From Pseudomonadota bacterium (GTDB lineage: Bacteria > Pseudomonadota > Alphaproteobacteria > Micropepsales > Micropepsaceae): a stretch of DNA of 64,000 nt. Below, piece after piece: positions 1-8,644 of this stretch (within the stretch, counting starts at the first letter, position 1; every line of letters starts with the position of its first letter). Location of the stretch: contig JAFEEQ010000013.1 of assembly GCA_018241025.1 (NCBI GenBank), forward strand, positions 173,886 to 237,885. The letters run 5' to 3'. The position numbers were made by a program, and so were the translations under genes. The notes under the pieces were generated by a model. The model did no database searches and had not been told where the DNA came from. It worked only from the letters and a program-made list of their open reading frames with translations.

Positions 1-1980
1 GATTTCGATGTTTTCCATCATGCCCTGATCCTCGTGGTCGAGGATGTGGCAGTGCATGACGAAGCGGCCCCAGAAGCGGTCGTAATGCGTGCGGATCAGG
101 ATCGTGTAGTTCTGCTTGACGAAGAGCGTGTCCTTCCACGTGCCCTGGAGGTTCGCATACTGCATGTCGCCGTCTTCGCCGGTGACGCTGACCTCCTTGC
201 CGTTCGGGTCCTTGATCGAGACGATCTGGAACGGGTTCACATGGATGTGGAAGGGATGGCTCGCCGCGCGTGAGGTCAACGTCCATTCGTCGGTCGCGCC
301 GAGCTTCAGCAGGCGCCACTCGTTCGGATCGTAAGGCCGGTCGTCGGCCGGATCCGAAATCTTCTCGCCGACCATGAAGCCGGTCTTGCCCGGCGGAACA
401 TGGCTGTTGGTGCCGATGTTGAACGCGACCTCCTGATGGCCGAGATCGGCTTCGGGGATGTCCATCAGGCTCCGGTGCGGCACGAAGCGGGTCAGCTTCA
501 GCCCGGCCATGAGATCGGCGATCACCGCCCTGGTCGTCGCGGCGTCGTAGCGCGCGGCTTTCGCCGCGGCGACGAGCCGGTCGCGGACGTATGCCGCCTG
601 ATCGACGATCGTGCCCTTGCCCTTTACGCGCACGAGGCCGAGGAGCTGCGGCTCGGTCTCGAGCAGGGTCAGCGATGCGCGTGCCTCTGCCGCGGCGTCG
701 ATGGCGCAATAGGTGCCGGCATGCGGGAAGGCCATCAGCACATCCTGGCGATAGCCGGGCTGGAAGACGCTGGGCTTCGTCACGTCGCGGTCGACGATGT
801 CGCCGCGCGTCAGGCCGTCGGCGGCATAGGCGAACTGATGCACGGCGGCGCCGGTGCAGTATTTCTTGACCCATTCGGCGTTCTGCTTCGCCGTCAGCTT
901 GTCGGGGCTCGGCGCGCCGGGCGCGAGCTCGCGGACGACGAGACTGATGGTGTTGGCGAGGCCTGCATCGATCATGCGCCAGCGCTCGATCCGCCCGACG
1001 GTCGCGCCTTCGAAGGCCGGCAGGGTTTCGCCGTTGATCGTGGTGAAGCGGCCGGAGCCGGACCACTTCTCGCCCTTGAGCGTCGGATCGAAGCCGAGCT
1101 GGGCGTAGCCCTTGATGATGCCGATATCGCCCGGATCGCACTTCCAGGTGCCGTCGGTGTTGCGCTTGATCGTGGGATAGTAGTCGCTCTGGTCTTCGTC
1201 GACCGGGCCCTGCTTGCCGGGGAAGCAGGCATAGGGGATCTGCTGCAGCACGAGGATGCGCTCGTTCATCGCCGCCGGCGCGAACAGCGTATCGATCTCG
1301 CCGTTCCGGGACATCGTCGGCTTGCGCGTGCCGCGGATGATCAGCGCGCCGGAAGCGCCGCCGCCGACCTGCAGCGCGGTCGAGCCATGATGGTGCGGGT
1401 GATACCACAGCGTGCCGCCGGGATGATCGGCTGGGATGTCGTATTCGTATTCGTGGGTCTCGCCGGGCTTGAGATCGAGCAGCACGTTGTCGCCGGGATC
1501 CTCCGGGCTGACCCAGAGGCCGTGGGTGTGCAGGTTGGTCGAGTTGAAGCAGTGCGGCGTGTTCATCCACATGCCGTGCGGATAACAGTCCGGCTGCGGC
1601 GCGAGACCGTTGTGCAGCGTGATCTTGATCTTGTCGCCCGGCTTCGCCTCGATCGTCGGCGCGATGAAGGGCGATGGCGTCAGGTCGACGATACCGGACG
1701 GCACTGCACTCATCAGGCGTAGCCTGGGCGAGGTGTAGGTGCGGATATCGACCTCGTCGAAGCGGCCGCTCGCGGGGTTGTAGATCTTCGCCTTGACGTA
1801 GGCGATTTCGAGATTGAGGTGATGGGTCTTCGGATCGATGACCGCGGCCGGCGCATTGAGGATGAGGCGCTCTCCAACAGACGCCATCGCCTTCGGCGGC
1901 GCCTTGGCCTCCGTCGCCAGAGACCAGGCACAGGCCACACCGGCGACAAGAGCCGCGCCGATCCTCATCTCGATCCGCAT
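1..1980 (-). CDS. multicopper oxidase, 3' end cut by window edge
   Basis: Secreted cupredoxin-fold oxidase, the open frame running off the window start after 660 codons. All four copper-ligand motifs of the family are visible: NLHTHG near residue 148, WYHPHHHG near 191, HPFHIHVNP near 575 and HCHILDHEDQGMM near 640, so the T1 and trinuclear T2/T3 sites should be complete and only the last few residues are missing. The N-terminus (MRIEMRIGAALVAGVACAW...) is a signal peptide. The ATG at 1980 follows a GGAAGGGG ribosome site. It lies 28 bp after the cytochrome c gene on the same strand, so the two are probably one transcript. Substrate (metal, phenolic or other) cannot be told from sequence. Confidence 0.9.
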   Translation of the reverse strand, partial: MRIEMRIGAALVAGVACAWSLATEAKAPPKAMASVGERLILNAPAAVIDPKTHHLNLEIAYVKAKIYNPASGRFDEVDIRTYTSPRLRLMSAVPSGIVDLTPSPFIAPTIEAKPGDKIKITLHNGLAPQPDCYPHGMWMNTPHCFNSTNLHTHGLWVSPEDPGDNVLLDLKPGETHEYEYDIPADHPGGTLWYHPHHHGSTALQVGGGASGALIIRGTRKPTMSRNGEIDTLFAPAAMNERILVLQQIPYACFPGKQGPVDEDQSDYYPTIKRNTDGTWKCDPGDIGIIKGYAQLGFDPTLKGEKWSGSGRFTTINGETLPAFEGATVGRIERWRMIDAGLANTISLVVRELAPGAPSPDKLTAKQNAEWVKKYCTGAAVHQFAYAADGLTRGDIVDRDVTKPSVFQPGYRQDVLMAFPHAGTYCAIDAAAEARASLTLLETEPQLLGLVRVKGKGTIVDQAAYVRDRLVAAAKAARYDAATTRAVIADLMAGLKLTRFVPHRSLMDIPEADLGHQEVAFNIGTNSHVPPGKTGFMVGEKISDPADDRPYDPNEWRLLKLGATDEWTLTSRAASHPFHIHVNPFQIVSIKDPNGKEVSVTGEDGDMQYANLQGTWKDTLFVKQNYTILIRTHYDRFWGRFVMHCHILDHEDQGMMENIEI

Positions 1981-2008
1981 GACAATCCCCTTCCGTTGTT
2001 GCGACGCG

Positions 2009-3391
2009 TCAGTCGATCGATCCGCCTTCGCGCGGCGAGAGCCGTTCGAGCTTCGCCTTGCGGTCCAGCTCCCGCCGGAGCGCCATCGTGTCGTGCGCCA
2101 GTTTGCGGAGCGTCTGCTGCTCGTTGAAGTTGGCGATGCCGACCGAGATCTGCAGCGAGTAATCGGTCGAGATGAAGCCGTCGTCGAACGGCGTGCCCGA
2201 CGGCACGTTGCGGAACCACTTCGGATTGCCGGTCGGCGAGGCGATCATGCCGCTGCCCTTCATGCCCGGCTTGGGCGCGACCTCGGCGGTGCCGTGGCAG
2301 GACAGGCAGGCGGAATCGGGATTGTCCACCGGTCCGTTGAGGCGGCCCTGATAGCCGACATGCGGCATGTGGACGGCGGTGTTGAGCACCGTCTCGCTGA
2401 GCGGACCGCTTCCCGCATAACCCGGATCGTTGCCCCACATGATTCCGACGGGTGCGACATGGGTCCAGCCGCTGCCCGGCGCACCGGTAGGCCCGCCGCC
2501 ATAGACGAAGGTGCCCATGAACCAGCCGGTGGCGCCGGCGCGCTTGTCCTTCACCGCGATGTCGATCTGGAGCAGACGGACCTTGAGCACGGCGCGTTTG
2601 CGCTTGGCCGGATCGTTGGGGATCTCGCTCGTCTGGATGTGCGGGTCGGCATAGACATAGGCGTCCCATTCCGGCGAACCGGCGAGGAACGGCACCTGGT
2701 CGACCGGCGCGGTGGTGAAGAGAAGCTTTGCCGCCACCGTGCCTTCGGGAAGATTGGCGAGCGTGGCGTCGGGCTTGCCGTGGTCGGTCCAGACCTTGCC
2801 GATGATCATGCCGCCGGGCGCGTTGTAAAAGCCGACCGCGTAGTTGTTGTAGTAGCAGTCGCGGGGATACTTGCCCTTCGCATCCTTCTGCGCGCAGGGA
2901 CCGCTGGGCGGCGTGAGTTCGGCGACCGGCGTGACGCGTTCGCGGGTCAGGCCATGGATGAACTCGCGGCCGCCCTTGCCGAAATCCTGCCACGGCGCGT
3001 TGTACCAGCTGCGGATCTTGTTCTGCGCCGGGTCGAAGGATTCTTCGACATCGGCGCGGATGTTGCCCTCGTAGAAGAAGTCGAGCACGGACTGGAGATA
3101 GGCGTTGCCGTCCGTCTTCGGATCGAATTTCAGCCAGGGCTGCGCATCGTCCGGCACGGTGGCGGGATAGTCCTGCGCCAGCTTGAAGACATGGCCGGTC
3201 CAGCCGACGGGCGGCTTCATCATCGCGTCGCAGAAGGGCGTCGTCGCGGTGTCGCAATCGCCCTGCGCGGCGCCGGGCGGCGTCGGCGAGACGAGCGGCT
3301 TGCCCGCGGCGAGCGCCGAGACGGTGAGCGCCAGCGCGCCGCAGACCGAGAGGATGATCGTGCGCCGTCCGCGCAGGAATGTGATGTCCAT
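2009..3391 (-). CDS. membrane-anchored or secreted monohaem cytochrome c protein
   Basis: 460-residue exported protein with an N-terminal hydrophobic segment at residues 11-29 and a single CxxCH haem motif (CLSCH, residues 362-366). The long region before the haem site matches no domain I can name. A conserved HMPH lies about 20 residues before the haem and could contribute an axial ligand. The ATG at 3391 was chosen because GGGGGGC lies just upstream and the signal sequence starts there; an upstream in-frame start would add 14 residues. It directly precedes the multicopper oxidase gene, suggesting electron transfer between the two in the periplasm (inference). Confidence 0.8.
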   Translation of the reverse strand: MDITFLRGRRTIILSVCGALALTVSALAAGKPLVSPTPPGAAQGDCDTATTPFCDAMMKPPVGWTGHVFKLAQDYPATVPDDAQPWLKFDPKTDGNAYLQSVLDFFYEGNIRADVEESFDPAQNKIRSWYNAPWQDFGKGGREFIHGLTRERVTPVAELTPPSGPCAQKDAKGKYPRDCYYNNYAVGFYNAPGGMIIGKVWTDHGKPDATLANLPEGTVAAKLLFTTAPVDQVPFLAGSPEWDAYVYADPHIQTSEIPNDPAKRKRAVLKVRLLQIDIAVKDKRAGATGWFMGTFVYGGGPTGAPGSGWTHVAPVGIMWGNDPGYAGSGPLSETVLNTAVHMPHVGYQGRLNGPVDNPDSACLSCHGTAEVAPKPGMKGSGMIASPTGNPKWFRNVPSGTPFDDGFISTDYSLQISVGIANFNEQQTLRKLAHDTMALRRELDRKAKLERLSPREGGSID

Positions 3392-3548
3392 GCCGCCCCC
3401 CAAATGCACACAGCCCACCGAAGGGCGGTGCAAATATTCGAAATGTCACGAATGCTGCTCTACGCGCCGAAAACTGACGCCGCATGCGCGAAAACTGTCG
3501 CGCGACGCACGGATTATGGCGAAGACTGTAAACTTCTTTGGGGCGCTG

Positions 3549-4031
3549 TCAAAAACTATGATGCCCGGATTGGGCGCGACGCGCCGCGGCTGCGAGAAGG
3601 GCGCGCCACCATCCGGCATGGCGTTCGAGAAAGAGTATGTCGGCAAAGCCGTGCCGTGCGAGGTGCTCGCGCGGAACGCTGTCCCAGCCGCGATGTTCGA
3701 CGGTGACGCGGGTCTCGTTGCCGGCGGCTTCGAAGCGGACCTCGACCTCGGTGTGCTGGTCCTTGGTGAAGGTCGCCTGGCGCCAGCCGAAGACGAGGCG
3801 CTCGCCCGGCTGCCAGACGCGAATGCGGCCGATCTCGAACACGGTGCCGCTCGGCAGGGTTTCGATGAAGCGGCCGCCCTCCCCCGGCTCGAAGCTGAGC
3901 ACGCCGCCGTCGCGCGGGGTGAAGCGGAAGAGAGGATTTGGCTGCCACCAGAGATGAATCTCGGTGGTGAAGATGTCGAAGGTCTCGCGCGGCGTCGCCG
4001 GCACGCGGACCGAAACGAGGATTGCGCTCAT
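3549..4031 (-). CDS. SRPBCC (AHSA1-like) domain protein
   Basis: 160-residue START/Bet v1-like protein of the activator of Hsp90 ATPase homologue group. The recognisable run is the VPATPRETFDIFTTEIHLWW start, the GGVLSFEPGEGGRF segment, WQPGERLVFGW and the VTVEHRGWD near the end. Such proteins bind small hydrophobic ligands, and those encoded beside ArsR regulators are common in alphaproteobacteria, ligand unknown. Its ATG overlaps the stop of the ArsR gene as ATGA, so it is the third, translationally coupled gene of VOC-ArsR-SRPBCC. Confidence 0.85.
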   Translation of the reverse strand: MSAILVSVRVPATPRETFDIFTTEIHLWWQPNPLFRFTPRDGGVLSFEPGEGGRFIETLPSGTVFEIGRIRVWQPGERLVFGWRQATFTKDQHTEVEVRFEAAGNETRVTVEHRGWDSVPREHLARHGFADILFLERHAGWWRALLAAAARRAQSGHHSF

Positions 4032-4378
4032 CGGTCGGGTTTCCGGGCATGGCGCTTCTCGATATGCGCCTTGAGGGCGAGAAGCTGGCGACTCCATAGT
4101 GCTTCGGTGTCGGCGAGCCATTGGCGGAGATCGGCCATGGGTTCGGGCCTCAAGGTATAGATGCGGACACGGGCATCGAGCCCGTCGTGTCGCTCCTCGA
4201 CAAGGCCGCTCTGGCGCAGGGCGCGGAGCTGGCGGCTCATCGCCGGGGCGCTGACGCCGACGGCTTCGGCGAGCTCGCCGGCGGCATGCGGACGCTGGGC
4301 GAGGAGATCGACGACCTGGCGGCGCATCGGATCGGCCAGCGCCGCCAGGGCGGAGTCGATCTTCGGGCGCGGCTTCAC
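4028..4378 (-). CDS. ArsR-family transcriptional regulator
   Basis: 116-residue winged-helix repressor. The helix-turn-helix is clear: LADPMRRQVVDLLAQRPHAAGELAEAVGVSAPAMSRQLRALRQSGLVEE. No cysteine metal site is seen, so this is the non-metal type that usually controls a neighbouring SRPBCC gene. The start is a GTG at 4378 inside the GTGA overlap with the VOC stop, preceded by GGCGGAG. It sits between the VOC gene and the SRPBCC gene and probably represses its own operon. Confidence 0.85.
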   Translation of the reverse strand: MKPRPKIDSALAALADPMRRQVVDLLAQRPHAAGELAEAVGVSAPAMSRQLRALRQSGLVEERHDGLDARVRIYTLRPEPMADLRQWLADTEALWSRQLLALKAHIEKRHARKPDR

Positions 4379-4839
4379 TTGAACTCCGCCGTGCGGTCCT
4401 TGATGCCCATCTCGCGTTCCCAGTCGGCGCTGGCGACGGCGGCGATCGGCTGGTGGAAGTTCCAGACATGGCCTTCGAGATCGAGCGCGCGATAGGTGCG
4501 GTCGCCATAGGGCTCGTCGCGCGGCTCCTGCACGATGCGGGCGCCGGCGGCGCGCGCGGTCTCGCAATGGCCGCGCAGATCGGCGAGCTCGACACGGATG
4601 AACTGCGTGCCGACGCCGCCGAGCGAGGCCGGGCTCTTCATCTGCGCGGGGCCGAGAAGCTCCGGGCTGCCCCATTCGCGCATCACGCCGATATCGGAAC
4701 CCCGATAGTTGAGCACGCAATGCGCCAGCTCGTTCCTGTCGTCGGTGAGCAGCATGGTGATCTCCAGACCGAAGGCCTTGCGGAGCCAATGCACCGCAGC
4801 CATGGGATCGCGGTAGGCGAGTGCGGGAACGACGGCCAT
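4375..4839 (-). CDS. VOC (glyoxalase/bleomycin-resistance) superfamily protein
   Basis: 154-residue vicinal-oxygen-chelate protein: PALAYRDPMAAVHWLRKAFGLE at the start and EPYGDRTYRALDLEGHVWNFHQP near the end are the typical beta-alpha-beta signatures. Proteins of this type (PhnB-like) are often of unknown substrate. It is the first gene of the VOC-ArsR-SRPBCC operon. An AAAGGAAAC ribosome site precedes the ATG, and the upstream 4860-4890 stretch is AT-rich, suiting a promoter or operator. Confidence 0.85.
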   Translation of the reverse strand: MAVVPALAYRDPMAAVHWLRKAFGLEITMLLTDDRNELAHCVLNYRGSDIGVMREWGSPELLGPAQMKSPASLGGVGTQFIRVELADLRGHCETARAAGARIVQEPRDEPYGDRTYRALDLEGHVWNFHQPIAAVASADWEREMGIKDRTAEFK

Positions 4840-4940
4840 GGGACGTTTCCTTTCGTGTTTCGATAATATTTAACAGAAAATGCAACTAATGAGTCAAGAG
4901 GGCTCGGCGCTGTTCATCCTGCAGACGTGGAGATCCAGCC

Positions 4941-6329
4941 CTAGTTCTGCGGATCGCCGGAGGCGCCGAGGCCGTGCGCGCCGGGATCGGGCAGCGCGAC
5001 GCAGGTGCCGTTGTCGCAGACGATGGCGTTGATCGTGTCGTAGGGCGCGACGCCGGTCGAATGAAGATCGCTGCGCTCGAGGATCACGTCGCCGCGCGCC
5101 AGGCGGGCCAGCGCATAGCCCATCGCCGCCGCGCCATTGGGACCGCCGGCGCCGGCGCCGGTCAGCGTCATGGTGCCGCCCTCGACCGCGATCACCGGCG
5201 TCAGGAAGGCCGCGGCAAGACCGGCGGTGCCGTGCGACGGCGAAAGCGCGAGCGTGACGCCGGTGCCTTCGGCATTGTGGCCCGAGCCGAACGGACCGTT
5301 CATCGTCACCGCGCAGGAAACCGACTGGCCGTTGCGGTCGGTGACCGCGAAGCCGGTGGCGCCGAGGTCCTGCGGCAGGCTGGTCACATTAAATTGCGTC
5401 AATGCCTGTTTCACCGCGACCGCGACAGAGGCCTGGAGATCGTTGGCGCCGAGGCTCGTCTGCTGGGCGCGGTCGAGCGTGCCGAACAGTGCCCCCGCGA
5501 AGGCGCCTGCGCCGGTGCCCTGGCGCGGGAGATAGACGGTCTGGTTGCCCATCTGGAGCGCCTGCGGCGTCGTGCGCAGGCCCTGATAGCGGGCGAATTC
5601 GGGGACATCGATGGCGCCACCCTGGGCCTGTTGATAGGCCAGAATGCGGGCACCGACATTGCCCTTGTAGAAGCCCGCCGGGCCTTGGGTGCGGATCGCG
5701 GCCAGCGTCATCGCGAGCTCGGGATTGCGCACGACCGTGCCGGGGCCCTTGGCGATGCCCGATTCGTCGAGGAATTCGGCGGAGAGATTCGCGTCGAGAC
5801 GGATCACGTCCTGCGCCGCCGCAAGGCGCGTCGCCAGCGCCTGCGAAATCGGGAAGCCGGCCGAGGCATAGGACTCGCCGGGCGAAACATCGCGCTGCCA
5901 GGGCAGGACGCCATAGGCGCTCTGCAACATGGCGAAGCCGCGGACATTTCCGGGGACGGCGTAGTCGCCGCCATTGCCGGCGTCGCGGGCGAGGAAATCG
6001 AACTCCTCGACCTGGTTGCGCGCGGCATCGCGGACGATGCACATGCCGCCGCCGCCGAGGCCGGCAGCGACCGGATAAGTCACGGAAAGCGCGAAATACA
6101 TGGCGGTCGCGGCATCGGCTGCGCTGCCGCCTTCGGCGAGGATCGCGGCACCGGCCTTCACCGCATAGGGCTCGTCTCCGACGATGAGGGCGCCGGCCGT
6201 GTCGCTGCTGAACCCGCCGTCGAGGACGTTGCTGCGGACGTAGTTGACCGGGCCGACCACGACGGTTTGGCACCCCGCCAGAAGCAGCAGGCCGGAGACG
6301 CAGGCCAGAAGGCGCGAGCGCAGGATCAC
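4941..6329 (-). CDS. gamma-glutamyltransferase-like lipoprotein, catalytic Thr apparently absent
   Basis: 462-residue lipoprotein (lipobox LLAGC, Cys20) of the Ntn-hydrolase gamma-glutamyltransferase family: AVKAGAAILAEGGSAADAATA, the GLGGGG stretch at 90-96 and FAVTDRNGQSVSCAVTMNGPFGSG at 327-350 are family segments. In characterised enzymes such as E. coli Ggt the chain cleaves itself before a Thr that becomes the nucleophile (TTHYSVVD). Aligning the Asp of that motif puts Ala324 at the nucleophile position, with Thr325 next to it. It may therefore be an unprocessed, catalytically altered homologue. At 462 residues it is shorter than the usual 550-580. Confidence 0.8.
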   Translation of the reverse strand: MILRSRLLACVSGLLLLAGCQTVVVGPVNYVRSNVLDGGFSSDTAGALIVGDEPYAVKAGAAILAEGGSAADAATAMYFALSVTYPVAAGLGGGGMCIVRDAARNQVEEFDFLARDAGNGGDYAVPGNVRGFAMLQSAYGVLPWQRDVSPGESYASAGFPISQALATRLAAAQDVIRLDANLSAEFLDESGIAKGPGTVVRNPELAMTLAAIRTQGPAGFYKGNVGARILAYQQAQGGAIDVPEFARYQGLRTTPQALQMGNQTVYLPRQGTGAGAFAGALFGTLDRAQQTSLGANDLQASVAVAVKQALTQFNVTSLPQDLGATGFAVTDRNGQSVSCAVTMNGPFGSGHNAEGTGVTLALSPSHGTAGLAAAFLTPVIAVEGGTMTLTGAGAGGPNGAAAMGYALARLARGDVILERSDLHSTGVAPYDTINAIVCDNGTCVALPDPGAHGLGASGDPQN

Positions 6330-6349
6330 GATGTCGTTCCCTTAATTAT

Positions 6350-6381
6350 GTCTGCGGCAGTTAACCGGTCCGCAGACCGGT
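6350..6381. promoter_or_regulatory. overlapping inverted repeats between divergent genes
   Basis: Two nested inverted repeats lie between the GGT-like gene and the M48 gene: GTCTGCGG (6350-6357) with CCGCAGAC (6370-6377), and ACCGGTC (6364-6370) with GACCGGT (6375-6381). A TTGACG at 6385-6390 with a weak CATACG about 15 bp later could be the promoter of the plus-strand gene. These may be an operator for divergent promoters; the regulator is unknown. Confidence 0.35.
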
Positions 6382-6451
6382 ACGTTGACGCCGCTTGCGC
6401 GCCCACATACGGTCCCCGGCGGGCGCGGGGAACGTTAGGAGAGTTCAAGCC

Positions 6452-7882
6452 TTGCCGTTTTGCAACCCTTTGCCCCAAATCCGGATATTTGCCGACTGGC
6501 TTTCGCGTCGCAGCGTTAAGATTGCGGCGCTGGGCCGTGTCGTGGCGTTTTTCATCGGCGTGCTGGCAGGCCTGACCGCGATCAGCGGTCCCGCCATGGC
6601 GCAGGGACTGGTGTTGCTGCGCGACACCGAAACCGAGCGTGCGCTGCGCTCCTATGAGGATCCGCTGCTCAAGGCCGGCGGTCTCGATCCGGCGGCGGTG
6701 AAGATCTATCTCGTCAACGATCCCTCGGTGAACGCCTTCGTCGCCGAAGGCCAGAACATGTTCATCCTGACCGGCATGATCATGTTCGCAGAGAATCCCG
6801 GCGAGCTGAAAGGCGTGATGGCACACGAGACCGGCCATATGGTCGCCGGCCATCTGTCGCGCGACACCGCCGCGATCCAGAAGGCGACGATCCCGATGCT
6901 GCTGTCGATGGTCGTCGGCATCGCCGCGATCGCCGCCGGCGCGGGCCAGGCCGGCATGCTGATCCTGATGAGCGGACAGAGCATCGCCCAGGCGCAGTTC
7001 AACGCCTTCAGCCGGGTGCAGGAAGCGACCGCCGACCAGATCGCGATCAAGCTGCTGAACAAGACGCACCAATCGTCGCGCGGATTGCTGGCGACCTTCC
7101 AGCGACTGGCCGACGAAGAGGCGCGCGCCGCCGACCGCATCGACGCCTATGCCTCGGACCATCCGATGGGCCGCGAGCGCGTCGCCAATCTGGAATCGGA
7201 AGTCGAGGCTTCGCCCTACAAGGACGTGCCGGAAGACCCGGCGGTCACCCATGAATACGACATGATCAAGGCCAAGCTGATCGGTTACGTCGACAACGTG
7301 AAGGACGTGTTCAACCGCTATCCGCTGAGCGACACGTCGAAGCCCGCGCGCTATGCCCGCGCCATGGCCTATTCTCGGATGCCCGACCTGCCCAAGGCGC
7401 TGGCCGAGATCAACAGCCTGATCAAGGACGAGCCGAACAATCCCTATTTCTACGAAGTGCTCGGGCAGATCTATGTCAGCATGGCGAAGCCGGAGCTGGG
7501 CGTCACGGCCTATCAGAAGAGCGTCGACCTGATGCCGGACGCGCCGCAGCTGCGCGTCGCGCTCGCCGCGGCGCAGCTTGCGACCGAGAGGCCCACGCTG
7601 GCCAAGCCCGCGCTCGACAATCTCAAGCTGGCGCTGTCGCGCGAGGACGACGATCCGTTCGCGTGGTACGAGGCGGCACAGGCCTATAGCGCGATGAACA
7701 ACGTGCCGATGGCCGATCTCGCCACCGCCGAGCGCTATTACTCGATCGGCGCGATGGCGCAGGCGGCACAGTTCGCGGTGCGAGCGCGGCATGGGCTCGA
7801 CCAGGGCTCGCCCGACTGGCAGCGCGCCAACGATATCGTCGCCATCGCGGTGCCGGCCGCGCGCGCGCAGCAGGGACAGTAG
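6452..7882 (+). CDS. M48-family metalloprotease with TPR repeats (BepA/YfgC-like)
   Basis: Periplasmic zinc peptidase. A signal peptide (VAFFIGVLAGLTAISGPAMAQ) is followed by the M48 domain with HETGHMVAGH as the HExxH zinc site and an EATAD downstream supplying the third ligand, and then by TPR-like helices (about residues 270-450). In E. coli BepA this architecture helps assemble or degrade outer-membrane proteins. I chose the TTG at 6452 because TTAGGAGAG sits 9 bp upstream; an earlier in-frame start at 6395 lacks a ribosome site. It lies 2 bp before the DsbA-like gene, so the pair likely serves envelope protein quality control. Confidence 0.85.
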   Translation: MPFCNPLPQIRIFADWLSRRSVKIAALGRVVAFFIGVLAGLTAISGPAMAQGLVLLRDTETERALRSYEDPLLKAGGLDPAAVKIYLVNDPSVNAFVAEGQNMFILTGMIMFAENPGELKGVMAHETGHMVAGHLSRDTAAIQKATIPMLLSMVVGIAAIAAGAGQAGMLILMSGQSIAQAQFNAFSRVQEATADQIAIKLLNKTHQSSRGLLATFQRLADEEARAADRIDAYASDHPMGRERVANLESEVEASPYKDVPEDPAVTHEYDMIKAKLIGYVDNVKDVFNRYPLSDTSKPARYARAMAYSRMPDLPKALAEINSLIKDEPNNPYFYEVLGQIYVSMAKPELGVTAYQKSVDLMPDAPQLRVALAAAQLATERPTLAKPALDNLKLALSREDDDPFAWYEAAQAYSAMNNVPMADLATAERYYSIGAMAQAAQFAVRARHGLDQGSPDWQRANDIVAIAVPAARAQQGQ

Positions 7883-7884
7883 AC

Positions 7885-8640
7885 ATGATCGCACAGTGGA
7901 AGATCGCGGCGCTCGGTGCGCTGGGCGGTGCGGTGCTGGCCGTCGCCGTGGTGTTCGGCGTGGCCGCGCTGGGGTTCTTTCCGCATCCGAAGAACGACGG
8001 GCGCGAGATCCGCGCCTATCTGCTCGACCATCCGCAGGTGCTGGCCGAGGTGTCGGAAAAGCTGCAGGACGTGCAGGCCGCGGCCGCCGACCAGGCGCAA
8101 CAGGATGCTCTGCGCGCCATCGGTCTCAAGGCGTTCTTCGATCCCAAGGTCGCTTTCGTCAGCGGCCCGGCGGATGCCAAGAAATCGATCGTCGAGTTCT
8201 TCGACTACAATTGCGTGCATTGCCGCAATGCCCTGCCCGCGATGAAGGCCTATTACGAGGCGCATCAGCACGATACGCGCTTCGCCTTCATCGACTTCCC
8301 GATCTTCGGGGACGCGTCCAACGCGGCGGCGCGCGCGGCGGTGGCAGCGCGGATGCAGCCCGACAAGTATATCGCATTCTCCTTCGCGCTGATGGGCACC
8401 AAGGGACCGGTGACCGTGGACAGCGTCTATGCGACGGCCAAGGCGGTCGGCCTCGACATCCCGAAACTGATCGCGGACATGCAGGATCCGCGCGTCGACG
8501 AGACGCTAAAGGCGGCGCACCAGCTGGCGACACGGCTGCTGGTCGACGGCACCCCGACCTTCATCTTCAACGGCCGCGTCCGCCCCGGCGAGGTGAACGA
8601 AGAGACCCTGCGCGACATCATGGCCGGCAAGGCGATCTGA
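7885..8640 (+). CDS. DsbA-family thiol:disulfide oxidoreductase (Com1-like)
   Basis: 251-residue periplasmic thioredoxin-fold protein with an N-terminal membrane anchor (residues 8-32), a helical stretch, then the active site CVHC in FFDYNCVHCRNALP and the cis-proline loop GTPTFIFNG. This matches the DsbA/Com1 group that forms or isomerises disulfides in exported proteins. The start ATG is 2 bp after the M48 stop with AGGGACAG upstream. In many alphaproteobacteria a gene of this type sits next to aroQ-accBC; here EamA, vapBC and thiSG intervene. Confidence 0.9.
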   Translation: MIAQWKIAALGALGGAVLAVAVVFGVAALGFFPHPKNDGREIRAYLLDHPQVLAEVSEKLQDVQAAAADQAQQDALRAIGLKAFFDPKVAFVSGPADAKKSIVEFFDYNCVHCRNALPAMKAYYEAHQHDTRFAFIDFPIFGDASNAAARAAVAARMQPDKYIAFSFALMGTKGPVTVDSVYATAKAVGLDIPKLIADMQDPRVDETLKAAHQLATRLLVDGTPTFIFNGRVRPGEVNEETLRDIMAGKAI

Positions 8641-8644
8641 TCCG

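Noticed and set aside
400..1722. 440-residue plus-strand open frame opposite the multicopper oxidase
   Set aside because: It is the high-GC mirror of the oxidase: Arg/Ala/Gly-rich with no recognisable motif, while the minus strand has all four copper motifs.
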